From: Thermoplasmatales archaeon
GTDB lineage: Archaea; Thermoplasmatota; E2; UBA202; DSCA01
Length of the DNA: 7,775 nucleotides
Direction of reading: 5' to 3'
Assembly (NCBI GenBank): GCA_011049295.1
Contig: DSCA01000197.1
Location: 1 to 7,775 of the forward strand
The translations under genes and the position numbers were made by a program. How positions within the stretch are numbered: the stretch's first letter is position 1; each line of letters begins with the position of its first letter. Shown piece by piece: positions 1 through 6,059 of the stretch. The notes under the pieces are model-generated. The model was not told the origin of the DNA. It did not search any database and saw only the letters and a list, made by a program, of their open reading frames with translations.

Positions 1-88
1 ATGTAAAGGGGAATTTTATCATAGGTGATTTTGAATTGCCTGACGCCACTTCCCGCTACAGTAATCGGTGGTTGAAACAAAAAATATG

Positions 89-102
89 AGAGAAAATTCT
101 CT
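89..102. repeat. Perfect 6+2+6 palindrome, candidate operator
   Basis: The arms AGAGAA and TTCTCT are exact reverse complements separated by AA. The element ends 17 bases before the TATA-like box of the downstream gene. Short palindromes are the usual binding sites of dimeric winged-helix proteins, and the next gene encodes one, so an autoregulatory site is a reasonable inference. Its position upstream of the TATA box would fit an activator site as well as a distal operator. A 14-base palindrome in AT-rich DNA can also arise by chance. Confidence 0.35.
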
Positions 103-119
103 AATGTGACAAAGTCAAA

Positions 120-127
120 TTAATATA
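120..127 (+). promoter_or_regulatory. TATA-like box of the regulator gene, leaderless start
   Basis: TTAATATA lies 20-27 bases before the ATG at 147, the distance expected if transcription begins at or just before the start codon. The purine-rich bases just upstream (AAGTCAAA, 112-119) could serve as a TFB recognition element. No Shine-Dalgarno sequence precedes the ATG, whereas almost all internal genes downstream have GGAGG, so a leaderless archaeal mRNA is the simplest reading. Confidence 0.55.
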
Positions 128-146
128 GGCAACCATTTTTAGTTCC

Positions 147-683
147 ATGGACGGGCAAAAAGTCACGCTGGACCAGACCAGTCTGACGGCGCTGGCCTCC
201 GAGACCCGCATCGGCATACTGAAGCAGCTGGACCAGCGCCCCATGACCACGTCGGAGCTTTCCCGGGCCCTGGACCTCAGCAAGCCCACCATTCTCCAGC
301 ACCTGGAAAAGCTGGGTGGTGCCCGCCTGGTGACCAAAAAGGAGCAGGGAAAAAAGTGGATTTACTACCAGCTCACCTCCAAAGCCAAGAACATCCTTCA
401 CCCGGAGCGGGTCAAAATATCCTTCCTCCTGTCCCTGGCCGTGGCCTCCGCCCTGGGGGCGGTTCTTGCCCTCTGGCGCTATCTGGCAGAAGGCGCACCC
501 GTCTACCGCACCCTGTCCCAGGACTCCGGAGCCATCTCCCCGGAAAAGGCCGTCTCGGCCGCCGGCGACCCCGTTTTTCTGTACCTGGCCCTGGCCTGCC
601 TGGCCGCGGTTGCTGTCCTCTCCGTCGGGGCCTGGTGGCTGTGGCGCCGATCCCGCCCCGTCCACACCGGCGTGTCATCTTGA
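147..683 (+). CDS. Membrane-anchored winged-helix (ArsR-like) transcriptional regulator
   Basis: The 178-residue protein begins with a winged-helix DNA-binding domain (about residues 10-78). ALASETRIGILKQL is the typical first helix, LSKPTILQHLEKL (44-56) looks like the recognition helix, and KKEQGKKWIYYQLT forms the wing. Two hydrophobic segments follow (about 91-112 and 142-166), separated by a loop of about 30 residues, and the protein ends with RRSRP. The positive ends suggest that the DNA-binding domain and C-terminus face the cytoplasm while the loop lies outside. ArsR/MarR-like domains fused to C-terminal membrane helices are common in archaea, but their signals are mostly unknown. No metal-binding cysteine pair is visible in the HTH. 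It lies 44 bases upstream of mbhA on the same strand, so it may control the hydrogenase, itself, or both. Its start has no ribosome site and fits a leaderless mRNA. Confidence 0.85.
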   Translation: MDGQKVTLDQTSLTALASETRIGILKQLDQRPMTTSELSRALDLSKPTILQHLEKLGGARLVTKKEQGKKWIYYQLTSKAKNILHPERVKISFLLSLAVASALGAVLALWRYLAEGAPVYRTLSQDSGAISPEKAVSAAGDPVFLYLALACLAAVAVLSVGAWWLWRRSRPVHTGVSS

Positions 684-695
684 GTCAAACCGCAA

Positions 696-706
696 TCTTT
701 TAAAGA
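696..706 (+). promoter_or_regulatory. TATA-like box of the mbh operon within a short palindrome
   Basis: TTTTAAAG (698-705) is centred 26-27 bases before the mbhA ATG at 728, the standard archaeal TATA-to-start distance if the message is leaderless. No GGAGG-type site precedes this ATG. The box sits inside the 11-base palindrome TCTTTTAAAGA (696-706), so a repressor bound there could block TBP. The 7-mer AGTCAAA lies shortly upstream (683-689) and also occurs directly before the regulator's TATA box (113-119). Confidence 0.5.
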
Positions 707-727
707 GATGGGCGGATTACCCCTTCA

Positions 728-1228
728 ATGTGGGCGTTCATCGGTACAACCGTTTTCTGCTTTATCGTATGGCTGGCCCTATCCTTTAACGGCCATATGT
801 GGGCGAACGACGAGCTCCTCGCCGGTGCGGTGCTGTCGGTGGCGGCGGGGGTGGTGGCCCGTACCCTCTTTGTCCGGGACTTCAAGATGGCCCATCCCAA
901 GCGGTGGCTGTTCTTCCTGGCCTACCTGTTTCCCTTTTTTTACGAGATGGCCAAGGCCAACCTGGACGTGGCCTACCGGGTCGTCACGGGCCGCATCAGA
1001 CCAGGCATCGTCAAAATCAGCCCCGGGCTGAAAAGCGACATCGCCCTGACCATGCTGGCCAACTCCATCACCCTCACCCCGGGCACCCTGTCCGTGGACC
1101 TGGACGAGGACAACAACCTGTATGTCCACTGGATAAACGTGGACGAAGGGGCGCTGGAGGAGATGCCCCGGCCCTGCCGCCCGGTGTGCGCCTCCTTCTC
1201 CCAGTGGGCCCGGAGGGTGGCAGAATGA
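728..1228 (+). CDS. mbhA: Mbh hydrogenase subunit A (MnhE/MrpE-like)
   Basis: This 166-residue membrane protein matches the MnhE family. It has hydrophobic segments at about 1-20, 30-50 and 59-78, then a soluble C-terminal part with the family signature NSITLTPGT (112-120) and the following LSVDLDEDN. In Mrp antiporters and Mbh hydrogenases this subunit belongs to the sodium-translocating part of the membrane arm. It is the first gene of the operon. The ATG at 728 is preferred because the TATA-like box lies about 27 bases upstream and the protein begins directly with the first membrane helix. The stop overlaps the mbhB start as ATGA. The length is normal for the family. Confidence 0.92.
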   Translation: MWAFIGTTVFCFIVWLALSFNGHMWANDELLAGAVLSVAAGVVARTLFVRDFKMAHPKRWLFFLAYLFPFFYEMAKANLDVAYRVVTGRIRPGIVKISPGLKSDIALTMLANSITLTPGTLSVDLDEDNNLYVHWINVDEGALEEMPRPCRPVCASFSQWARRVAE

Positions 1229-1491
1229 ACTGGACGGACCCCTTCCTCATCAGCCTGGCGGTGCTCCTGCTGTGCATGTTCCTGGCCCTGATTCGGGTGC
1301 TGCTGGGGCCCACCGCCCCGGACCGGGTGGTGGCCCTGGACACCATCAACACCATGGTGGTGGCCGCCATGCTGGTGTTCGGCGCCGCCTACCGGGAGAT
1401 CATCTACATCGACGTGGCCATCGTCTACGCCGTGTTGTCCTTCATCACCACCCTGTACGTGGCCAAATACCTGGAGGGAGGGAGCCTATGA
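1225..1491 (+). CDS. mbhB: Mbh hydrogenase subunit B (MnhF/MrpF-like)
   Basis: An 88-residue protein with three predicted membrane helices (about 6-27, 38-56 and 61-80). MnhF family features are visible: GPTAPDRVVALDT (28-40) after the first helix and DVAIVYAVLSFITT (63-76) in the last. The conserved acidic residues D33, D39 and D63 are in place. The subunit packs in the MrpE-F-G cluster, thought to take part in Na+ transport. The chosen start overlaps the mbhA stop (ATGA) and is preceded by GGAGG eight bases upstream; starting further upstream would only read the mbhA shadow frame. Its stop lies within the ATGATG start region of mbhC. Confidence 0.93.
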   Translation: MNWTDPFLISLAVLLLCMFLALIRVLLGPTAPDRVVALDTINTMVVAAMLVFGAAYREIIYIDVAIVYAVLSFITTLYVAKYLEGGSL

Positions 1492-1877
1492 TGGAATGGG
1501 TGCTGTACGCCTGCTTGGCCATCGGCCTGCTTTTCAACTTCCTGGCCGTGGTGGGCCTGCTGCGCTTCCCGGATGTCTACACCCGGCTGCACGCGGGAAC
1601 CAAGTGTGCCACCTTCGGCTCCATCTTTCTGTCCCTGGCGGTCATCCTGTACGGGCTGTGGAGGTTCTACGACGGAAACGAGGCCATGGCTGCCCTGTCC
1701 GTCCACGCCTTTATCGCCCTGGTGGCCCTCCTGCTCACCAATCCCACCGGTGCCCATGCCATCGCCCGGGCCGCCCATAGAAGCGGCGTGGTTCCCCTGC
1801 AGGCGGTGGTGGACGACCTGGAGGAGCACAACCAACAATCCATGCCGACATCACAGGAGGAAAAAAATGTGGAGTGA
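1488..1877 (+). CDS. mbhC: Mbh hydrogenase subunit C (MnhG/MrpG-like)
   Basis: A 129-residue protein of the MnhG family with three membrane helices (about 3-24, 41-59 and 68-84). Diagnostic motifs are LLRFPDVYTRLHAGTKCATFG (split here as LLRFPDVYTR at 24-33 and LHAGTK at 34-39) and LTNPTGAHAIARAA (83-96). A hydrophilic, acid-rich tail (about 105-129) follows the conserved part. The start at 1488 is the first of two adjacent ATGs; it overlaps the mbhB stop and lies six bases after GGAGG. The 3' end overlaps mbhD by 11 bases, and a run of seven A (1861-1867) falls in the overlap. The subunit belongs to the membrane sodium-transport module. Confidence 0.93.
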   Translation: MMEWVLYACLAIGLLFNFLAVVGLLRFPDVYTRLHAGTKCATFGSIFLSLAVILYGLWRFYDGNEAMAALSVHAFIALVALLLTNPTGAHAIARAAHRSGVVPLQAVVDDLEEHNQQSMPTSQEEKNVE

Positions 1878-2118
1878 ACTCATACACGTGGTCATACCCG
1901 TTCTGCTGGTCATCGCCGCCCTGGTGGCCATCCTGATGCGCGACCTGCTGGCCTCCGCGGTCGCCCTGGCCGTGATGAGCCTGCTGCTGTCCCTGGAATT
2001 CTACATCCTGCAGGCACCGGACGTGGCCATCGCCGAGGCGGGCATCGGGGCCTGCATCACCACGGCCATCCTGGTGATTGCCATCAAAAACACCCGGCGC
2101 ATGGAGGAAGAAGCATGA
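1867..2118 (+). CDS. mbhD: Mbh hydrogenase subunit D (MnhB N-terminal/DUF4040-like)
   Basis: An 83-residue membrane protein with three hydrophobic segments (about 5-24, 28-46 and 55-74). The family signature is QAPDVAIAEAGIGACITTA (49-67), with acidic residues D52 and E57 inside the membrane region. This domain corresponds to a piece found within large MrpA proteins and is related to NuoJ-type subunits. In Mbh it is thought to line the ion path between the hydrogenase and antiporter modules. The start at 1867 is set by GGAGG (1856-1860) six bases upstream and by the family's length; the upstream extension in this frame is the out-of-frame reading of mbhC. Its stop overlaps mbhE as ATGA. Confidence 0.92.
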   Translation: MWSELIHVVIPVLLVIAALVAILMRDLLASAVALAVMSLLLSLEFYILQAPDVAIAEAGIGACITTAILVIAIKNTRRMEEEA

Positions 2119-2381
2119 GAAAGATAGCCGCTCTGGTCTTCCTGGTCTTCGTGGCCTTCCTGCTGTACGGCGCCTACGAGATGCGCGACTTCGGCCGGCC
2201 CCCCTCGGACATGGACGACTACATCATCGAGAACTCTCAGAACGAAACCGGGGCCAACAACGCGGTCACCGCCGTGGTATTCGACTACCGGGGATACGAC
2301 ACCCTGGGGGAGGCCACGGTGCTGTTTACGGCCGTGGCCGGGGTGATGGCCATGTTCAGGAGGAGGGATGACCATGCCTGA
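2115..2381 (+). CDS. mbhE: Mbh hydrogenase subunit E (MnhB-related)
   Basis: An 88-residue protein with an N-terminal membrane helix (about 4-20), an acidic soluble stretch (31-47) and a C-terminal helix (about 65-81). The motif NAVTAVVFDYRGYDTLGEA (49-67) is the hallmark of the MbhE/MrpA C-terminal region. In Mrp antiporters this segment is part of MrpA; in Mbh it is a separate polypeptide placed before the MnhB-like subunit, as here. The ATG overlaps the mbhD stop (ATGA) and has GGAGG seven bases upstream. The end overlaps mbhF. Confidence 0.93.
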   Translation: MRKIAALVFLVFVAFLLYGAYEMRDFGRPPSDMDDYIIENSQNETGANNAVTAVVFDYRGYDTLGEATVLFTAVAGVMAMFRRRDDHA

Positions 2382-2847
2382 TGAGGGCCTGTCCCCGGTG
2401 GTCAGGGTGATAGCGGCCATGCTTTTTCCCTTCATCCTTATATTTTCCCTCTACGTCATCCTGCACGGCCATCTCACCCCGGGCGGCGGCTTCCAGGGGG
2501 GGGCCATAGGGGCCTCGGCGGTGGTCATGCTCATCGTGGCCTACGGTGCCCGCTGGGTGGAGAGTAAGGCTGGTGAGGAGTCCGTCTCCGTGTTGGAGAG
2601 CCTGGGCGGCCTGATGTTCGTGGTCACCGGCCTGCTGGGCTTCCTCCTGGCTGCCACCTTCCTGTCCAACTTCCTGGTGGGGGAGGTCCTGTTCGGGGAG
2701 ATACCCACCTTCGGGTCCAACCCCGGCATCCTCAACACGGGGGGCACCCTGCCCCTTCTGAACATAGCAGTGGGGCTGAAGGTGATAGGGGGGCTGGCAT
2801 CGGTGGTCCTTATTATGGCCCTGGGCTCCAGGAGGGATGCAGCATGA
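2374..2847 (+). CDS. mbhF: Mbh hydrogenase subunit F (MnhB/MrpB-like)
   Basis: This protein has 157 residues from the ATG at 2374, or 159 from the ATG at 2368. It carries four hydrophobic segments and the MnhB signatures HGHLTPGGGFQGG and TGGTLPLLNIAVGLKV (the latter about residues 122-137). It belongs to the sodium-transport module of the membrane arm. Two starts are possible. The one at 2374 lies seven bases after GGAGG (2362-2366), the spacing used by several genes of this operon; the one at 2368 would use the adjacent GGAGG (2359-2363) with a spacing of four. The start overlaps the end of mbhE by 8 bases (14 if 2368 is used). The stop overlaps mbhG as ATGA. Confidence 0.93.
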   Translation: MPDEGLSPVVRVIAAMLFPFILIFSLYVILHGHLTPGGGFQGGAIGASAVVMLIVAYGARWVESKAGEESVSVLESLGGLMFVVTGLLGFLLAATFLSNFLVGEVLFGEIPTFGSNPGILNTGGTLPLLNIAVGLKVIGGLASVVLIMALGSRRDAA

Positions 2848-3203
2848 TCAACAACGTGCCCTTCTTTGCGGTGATGCTGCTCATCGCCATCGGCCTCTAC
2901 ACCATCCTTTTCAAGCGCAACCTCATCAAAATAGCCATGGGCATCGTCATCGTGGAGGCCGGGGTAAACCTTTTCCTGATTACCCTGGGCTACCGCGAAG
3001 GCGGCCTGGCCCCCATCTACACCCATCTCCCCTCGGGAGTGGAGATTCCCGGCGGCCTGGTGCTGCCCGTGCCCCAGGCGCTGACCCTGACCAGCATCGT
3101 GATCGGCGTGGCCATCCTGGCCCTCATTTTGTCCTTCGTGGTGCGCATCTACCGCCACTACGAAACCCTTGACTCTCGCAACATAAGGAGGCTGAAAGAA
3201 TGA
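2844..3203 (+). CDS. mbhG: Mbh hydrogenase subunit G (MnhC/NuoK-like)
   Basis: A 119-residue, three-helix membrane protein of the MnhC/NuoK family. The membrane segments are at about 7-22, 27-48 and 80-102. Glu38 in IVIVEAGVNL lies in the second helix at the place of the conserved NuoK glutamate used in proton transfer. PVPQALTLTSIVIGVA (75-90) is the typical MnhC third-helix signature. A basic tail (RHYETLDSRNIRRLKE) ends the protein. It links the sodium module to the antiporter-like subunit H. The start overlaps the mbhF stop (ATGA) with GGAGG eight bases upstream, and the stop overlaps mbhH in the same way. Confidence 0.94.
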   Translation: MINNVPFFAVMLLIAIGLYTILFKRNLIKIAMGIVIVEAGVNLFLITLGYREGGLAPIYTHLPSGVEIPGGLVLPVPQALTLTSIVIGVAILALILSFVVRIYRHYETLDSRNIRRLKE

Positions 3204-4765
3204 TGGACTGGCTGCTCACCCACGCCCCGGCCCTGCTCATCGCCCTGCCCCTGCTGGGCGCCTTCCTCACCCCGCTCATCGACCGAATCAGCGGCAAGGC
3301 CCGCAGCGCCTTCGTGCTTGTTGTACTGGCTGCCACCCAGCTGCTGATGATGGCCCTGGCCTGGGACGTGTTCACCCAGGGAGCCCACATCTACACCATG
3401 GGGGCCGCTGATCCCACGGCTACTGTCCCCGCCCAGGCCGCGGTGCCGGTGCGCATCGTGCTGCAGGTGGACGGCATGGGTGCCTTCATGGGGCTGATCA
3501 GCGTCACGGTGAGCTTGGCCGCCGCCGTTTACTCCCTGGCCTTCATGCACCGGGAGAGCGGTCAGGGGCGCTTCTACACCCTGCTGCTGCTCATGGTGGT
3601 GGGTATGCTGGGCATGGAGTTCACCGGCGACCTGTTCAACCTTTTCGTTTTCCTGGAGGTGCTGAGCATTGCCTCGGCGGCCCTCATCGCCTTCCGCTTT
3701 TATCACGGGGACGCGGTGGAGGGTGCCATCAAGTACATCGTGATATCCTCCCTGGGGGCCCTGATGGTGCTGCTGGCGGTGGCCCTGCTCTACGGCCAGT
3801 ACAACCTGCTGAACATGGGGGCCCTGGCCAGCGTGCTGGAGTACACCTACCTGGACAAGGTGGCCCTGGGGCTGCTCATTGCGGCCTTTGCCATGAAGTG
3901 CGGGGCGGTTCCCATGCACATGTGGACTCCCGACGCCTACACGGTGGCTCCGGCCTCCATCACCGCCATGCTGGTGGCCGCCAGCCAGGCCTCGCTGTAC
4001 GCCCTGTTCCGCATCTGCTTCAGCCTGTACGGCTTCACCCTGGACCTGACCACGGTGGGCATCATCATCATCGCCCTGGGCCTGCTGTCCATGTTCATCG
4101 GGGTGACCATGGCCCTGCCCCAGAAGGACATCAAGCGCCTCATGTCCTACCACGCCATCAGCCAGACCGGGTACATGCTGCTGGGGGTGGGGGTGGGCCT
4201 GTACCTGCTGGCTCACGCCGACTTCGACACCTACGGAATCCGGGCCATGGAGGGGGGCATCTTCCACATCATCAACCACGCCCTGTACAAGGGCCTGCTG
4301 TTTCTGACCGCGGGGGCCATCTTCTACAAGGTGGGAACCCGCAACCTGGACGAGATGGGGGGGCTGGCTCATTCCATGAAATATACCACGGTGTTTTTCA
4401 TCATCGGAGCCCTGGCCATCGCCGGGATTCCCCCGCTCAACGGATTCGCCTCCAAACTGCTCATTTACGAGTCGGCCTACCGGGTGAGCCCCATTCTGTC
4501 CATCGTGGCCATGCTGGTGTCCATTCTCACCCTGGCCTCTTTCGTCAAGGTGTTCCATTCTGCATTCATGGGCCCCCGTCTGGAGGGAATGGGCGACGGG
4601 CGGGAGGTCCCCCGGAGCATGCTGGTGGGCATGGGACTGCTGACCGCAGGCATCATTCTGTTCGGGCTGTTCCCCGACTGGGTGGTATCCAACCTGGTTC
4701 ATCCGGCGGCTCAGGCCCTGGCCGACCAGGCAGCATACATCGCCGCCCTGGGAGGAGGTGTCTAG
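3200..4765 (+). CDS. mbhH: Mbh hydrogenase subunit H (MnhD/NuoM-like antiporter subunit)
   Basis: A 521-residue polytopic membrane protein, the only large antiporter-like subunit in the window. Family landmarks are present: FLEVLSIAS with Glu153 (TM5 glutamate), AIKYIVISSLG with Lys178 (TM7 lysine), FAMKCGAVPMHMWTPDAY with Lys233 (TM8 lysine), and FHIINHALYKGLLFLTAG with His356, His360 and Lys364 (TM11-12 region). The IAGIPPLNGFASK motif (407-419) is also typical. These charged residues form the central polar axis that carries protons across the membrane in complex I-type pumps. AGGAGG precedes the ATG, which overlaps the mbhG stop. The length is normal for MbhH/MnhD, and no charged landmark is lost. 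Confidence 0.95.
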   Translation: MMDWLLTHAPALLIALPLLGAFLTPLIDRISGKARSAFVLVVLAATQLLMMALAWDVFTQGAHIYTMGAADPTATVPAQAAVPVRIVLQVDGMGAFMGLISVTVSLAAAVYSLAFMHRESGQGRFYTLLLLMVVGMLGMEFTGDLFNLFVFLEVLSIASAALIAFRFYHGDAVEGAIKYIVISSLGALMVLLAVALLYGQYNLLNMGALASVLEYTYLDKVALGLLIAAFAMKCGAVPMHMWTPDAYTVAPASITAMLVAASQASLYALFRICFSLYGFTLDLTTVGIIIIALGLLSMFIGVTMALPQKDIKRLMSYHAISQTGYMLLGVGVGLYLLAHADFDTYGIRAMEGGIFHIINHALYKGLLFLTAGAIFYKVGTRNLDEMGGLAHSMKYTTVFFIIGALAIAGIPPLNGFASKLLIYESAYRVSPILSIVAMLVSILTLASFVKVFHSAFMGPRLEGMGDGREVPRSMLVGMGLLTAGIILFGLFPDWVVSNLVHPAAQALADQAAYIAALGGGV

Positions 4766-5122
4766 ATGTGGAACCTCTTTGACCCCCTGGAGACCACGGG
4801 CGGATTCTGGTCCCCCATACTGTGGATAATCGCCTTCCTGGTGGCCTTCCTCATCGCCTACATCATCTGGGGCCTGGGGGAGCGCAAGCACGGAGGAGGC
4901 GAGCAGGGCAAGCCCTTCCTGTCGGGAACCCGGGAGCCGGCCAAGGAGGCCGTGCACGTCCGGGCCGGCAACATCTACTGGGGATTCACGGAGACCCTGC
5001 ACGGGTACTACGGTGCCATGAAAAAAATACACACCGGCATCGTCAACGACTACGTGCTGTGGATCCTGGGGATGGCCGCTTTATTTTTTGTGGTTCTGAT
5101 TCTACCGGAGGTGATAGGATAG
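4766..5122 (+). CDS. mbhI: Mbh hydrogenase subunit I (membrane linker subunit)
   Basis: A 118-residue protein with a membrane helix at each end (about 15-36 and 97-115) and a hydrophilic, partly amphipathic middle containing HVRAGNIYWGFTETLHG. Position and size fit MbhI, which in Pyrococcus resembles the C-terminal end of NuoL and lies along the membrane side of the complex, bridging subunit H and the hydrogenase anchor. The ATG follows the mbhH stop codon directly, with GGAGG (4754-4758) seven bases upstream. Its TAG stop at 5120-5122 overlaps the probable ATA start of mbhJ. Sequence conservation of this subunit is weak, so the assignment rests partly on gene order. Confidence 0.85.
   Translation: MWNLFDPLETTGGFWSPILWIIAFLVAFLIAYIIWGLGERKHGGGEQGKPFLSGTREPAKEAVHVRAGNIYWGFTETLHGYYGAMKKIHTGIVNDYVLWILGMAALFFVVLILPEVIG
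5107..5115 (+). promoter_or_regulatory. Perfect ribosome-binding site that fixes the mbhJ start
   Basis: GGAGGTGAT is complementary over nine bases to the usual 3' end of archaeal 16S rRNA. Counting from GGAGG, the ATA codon at 5119 is seven bases downstream, exactly the spacing seen at mbhK (GGAGG 5532-5536, ATG 5544), mbhI and mbhE. No ATG, GTG or TTG in the mbhJ frame lies within reach of it before the conserved protein begins. Confidence 0.7.
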
Positions 5123-5547
5123 TCTCTACGTCGTTTAAGCGCTCCCTGTGGGTGTTCCACGTGAACAGCGGTTCCTGCAACGGATGCGACATCGAAATCG
5201 TGGCCGCCCTGACCCCCCGCTATGACGTGGAGCGGTTCGGCATCAAACTGGTGGGATCCCCCCGGCATGCCGACGTCATCGCCTTCACCGGTCCCGTCAC
5301 CAGCGACCTGGCGGACAAGGTGAAGCGGGTGTACGAGCAGATCCCGGACCCTAAGGTGGTACTGGTGGTGGGCAGCTGCGGCATCAGCGGCGGCGTGTTC
5401 CACGAGTCCTACCACCTGGCCGGCCCCCTGAACAAACTCATTCCAGAGGCCACCTGCGTCTACGTCCCCGGCTGCCCACCCCGCCCGGAGGCCATCATCG
5501 ACGGCGTGGTCAAGGCCTGGAAACACCTGGAGGAGGTGAGTCAATGA
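5119..5547 (+). CDS. mbhJ: Mbh hydrogenase small subunit J (NuoB-like, one [4Fe-4S]), probable ATA start
   Basis: The 142-residue soluble subunit carries one [4Fe-4S] cluster that passes electrons to the NiFe site. Its probable ligands, numbered from ATA, are Cys20 and Cys23 (NSGSCNGCDIE), Cys87 (VVGSCGISGG) and Cys119 (VPGCPPRPE). This is the short group 4/NuoB-like pattern with only the proximal cluster. The frame opens far upstream, but conserved sequence begins at about SLWVFHVNSG. The only start candidate at a proper distance from the ribosome site is ATA (5119), overlapping the mbhI stop as ATAG, a parallel to the ATGA overlaps elsewhere in this operon. The nearest in-frame GTG (5059) lies deep in mbhI with no ribosome site and would add a 20-residue extension. 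The GTG at 5152 would remove conserved residues. A base error at this codon is possible. Confidence 0.92.
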   Translation: MVSTSFKRSLWVFHVNSGSCNGCDIEIVAALTPRYDVERFGIKLVGSPRHADVIAFTGPVTSDLADKVKRVYEQIPDPKVVLVVGSCGISGGVFHESYHLAGPLNKLIPEATCVYVPGCPPRPEAIIDGVVKAWKHLEEVSQ

Positions 5548-6059
5548 ACATCGAGGAGCTCACGGCAGCATTAAAGGAAAAAGAGCTGGAGGTGCGAGTG
5601 CAGAGCGTGACCGCCGGCGTGAAAAACAAAACCCAGCGTCATACCCTGTGGGTGCCGGTGGAGCGCCACCGGTTGAAGGAGGTGGTGGCCCACCTTATAG
5701 ACAGAACCGACCACTTTCCCCATTTCAGCGTCATATCTCCCTCCGACGAGGGTGACCAAGTGGAGCTCAACTACCACTTCACGGTCAACTACGGTATCCC
5801 TCAGGGAGAAATCGCCGTAACCCTCAAGGTTCTGGTTCCCAAGGACGACTGCTGGGTGCCCACCCTCACCGACCTGATTCCCGGCACTGCCTTCTCGGAG
5901 CGGGAAATCATAGAGATGATGGGAGTGGACGTGCACGGCCTGGAGGACAAGCGCCACCTGTTTCTGACCGAGGACTTCCCGGAGGGCGTGTACCCCTGGC
6001 GTCGGGACGACACCGGCCCCCGGGAGACCAACAAACTGTACGAGGGGTGGAAAGAATGA
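5544..6059 (+). CDS. mbhK: Mbh hydrogenase subunit K (NuoC-like)
   Basis: A 171-residue soluble protein of the NuoC / 30 kDa complex I family. The conserved C-terminal block includes AFSEREIIEMMGVDVHG (116-132), DKRHLFLTEDFPEG (135-148) and YPWRRD (150-155). In Mbh it packs against the large subunit and helps fix the hydrogenase arm; it binds no cofactor. The N-terminal part (about 1-60) is less conserved and charged. GGAGGTGA precedes the ATG with seven bases between GGAGG and the start, and the start overlaps the mbhJ stop (ATGA). The stop overlaps the preferred mbhL start. Confidence 0.93.
   Translation: MNIEELTAALKEKELEVRVQSVTAGVKNKTQRHTLWVPVERHRLKEVVAHLIDRTDHFPHFSVISPSDEGDQVELNYHFTVNYGIPQGEIAVTLKVLVPKDDCWVPTLTDLIPGTAFSEREIIEMMGVDVHGLEDKRHLFLTEDFPEGVYPWRRDDTGPRETNKLYEGWKE

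Larger units (their letters stand above)
1..146. other. AT-rich intergenic region upstream of the regulator
   Basis: No coding region is supported here; the stretch is clearly richer in A and T than the GC-rich genes that follow. It contains a short perfect inverted repeat (89-102) and a TATA-like box (120-127), each listed separately. The first six bases read ATG TAA, which could be the last codons of a gene lying before the window, but nothing else supports that. No terminator hairpin and no tRNA-like fold was recognised. Confidence 0.6.

Noticed and set aside
120..665. Minus-strand open frame opposite the winged-helix gene
   Set aside because: Glycine- and glutamine-rich shadow translation; the + strand frame has a clear HTH and two membrane helices.
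728..4765. A stand-alone Mrp (Mnh) Na+/H+ antiporter operon
   Set aside because: The Mrp-like genes run with overlaps into hydrogenase genes I-M, the large MrpA subunit is absent, and D and E occur as separate small proteins, which is the Mbh arrangement.
3158..5032. Long minus-strand open frame (624 codons) opposite mbhG, mbhH and mbhI
   Set aside because: It is antisense to clearly conserved genes; its translation is rich in G, H, Q and V with no recognisable domain, as expected from the complement of GC-rich codons.
4822..5118. N-terminal extension of mbhJ back to the first in-frame ATG at 4822
   Set aside because: The region lies inside mbhI in another frame and translates to an arginine/glycine/histidine-rich sequence unlike any NuoB family N-terminus.
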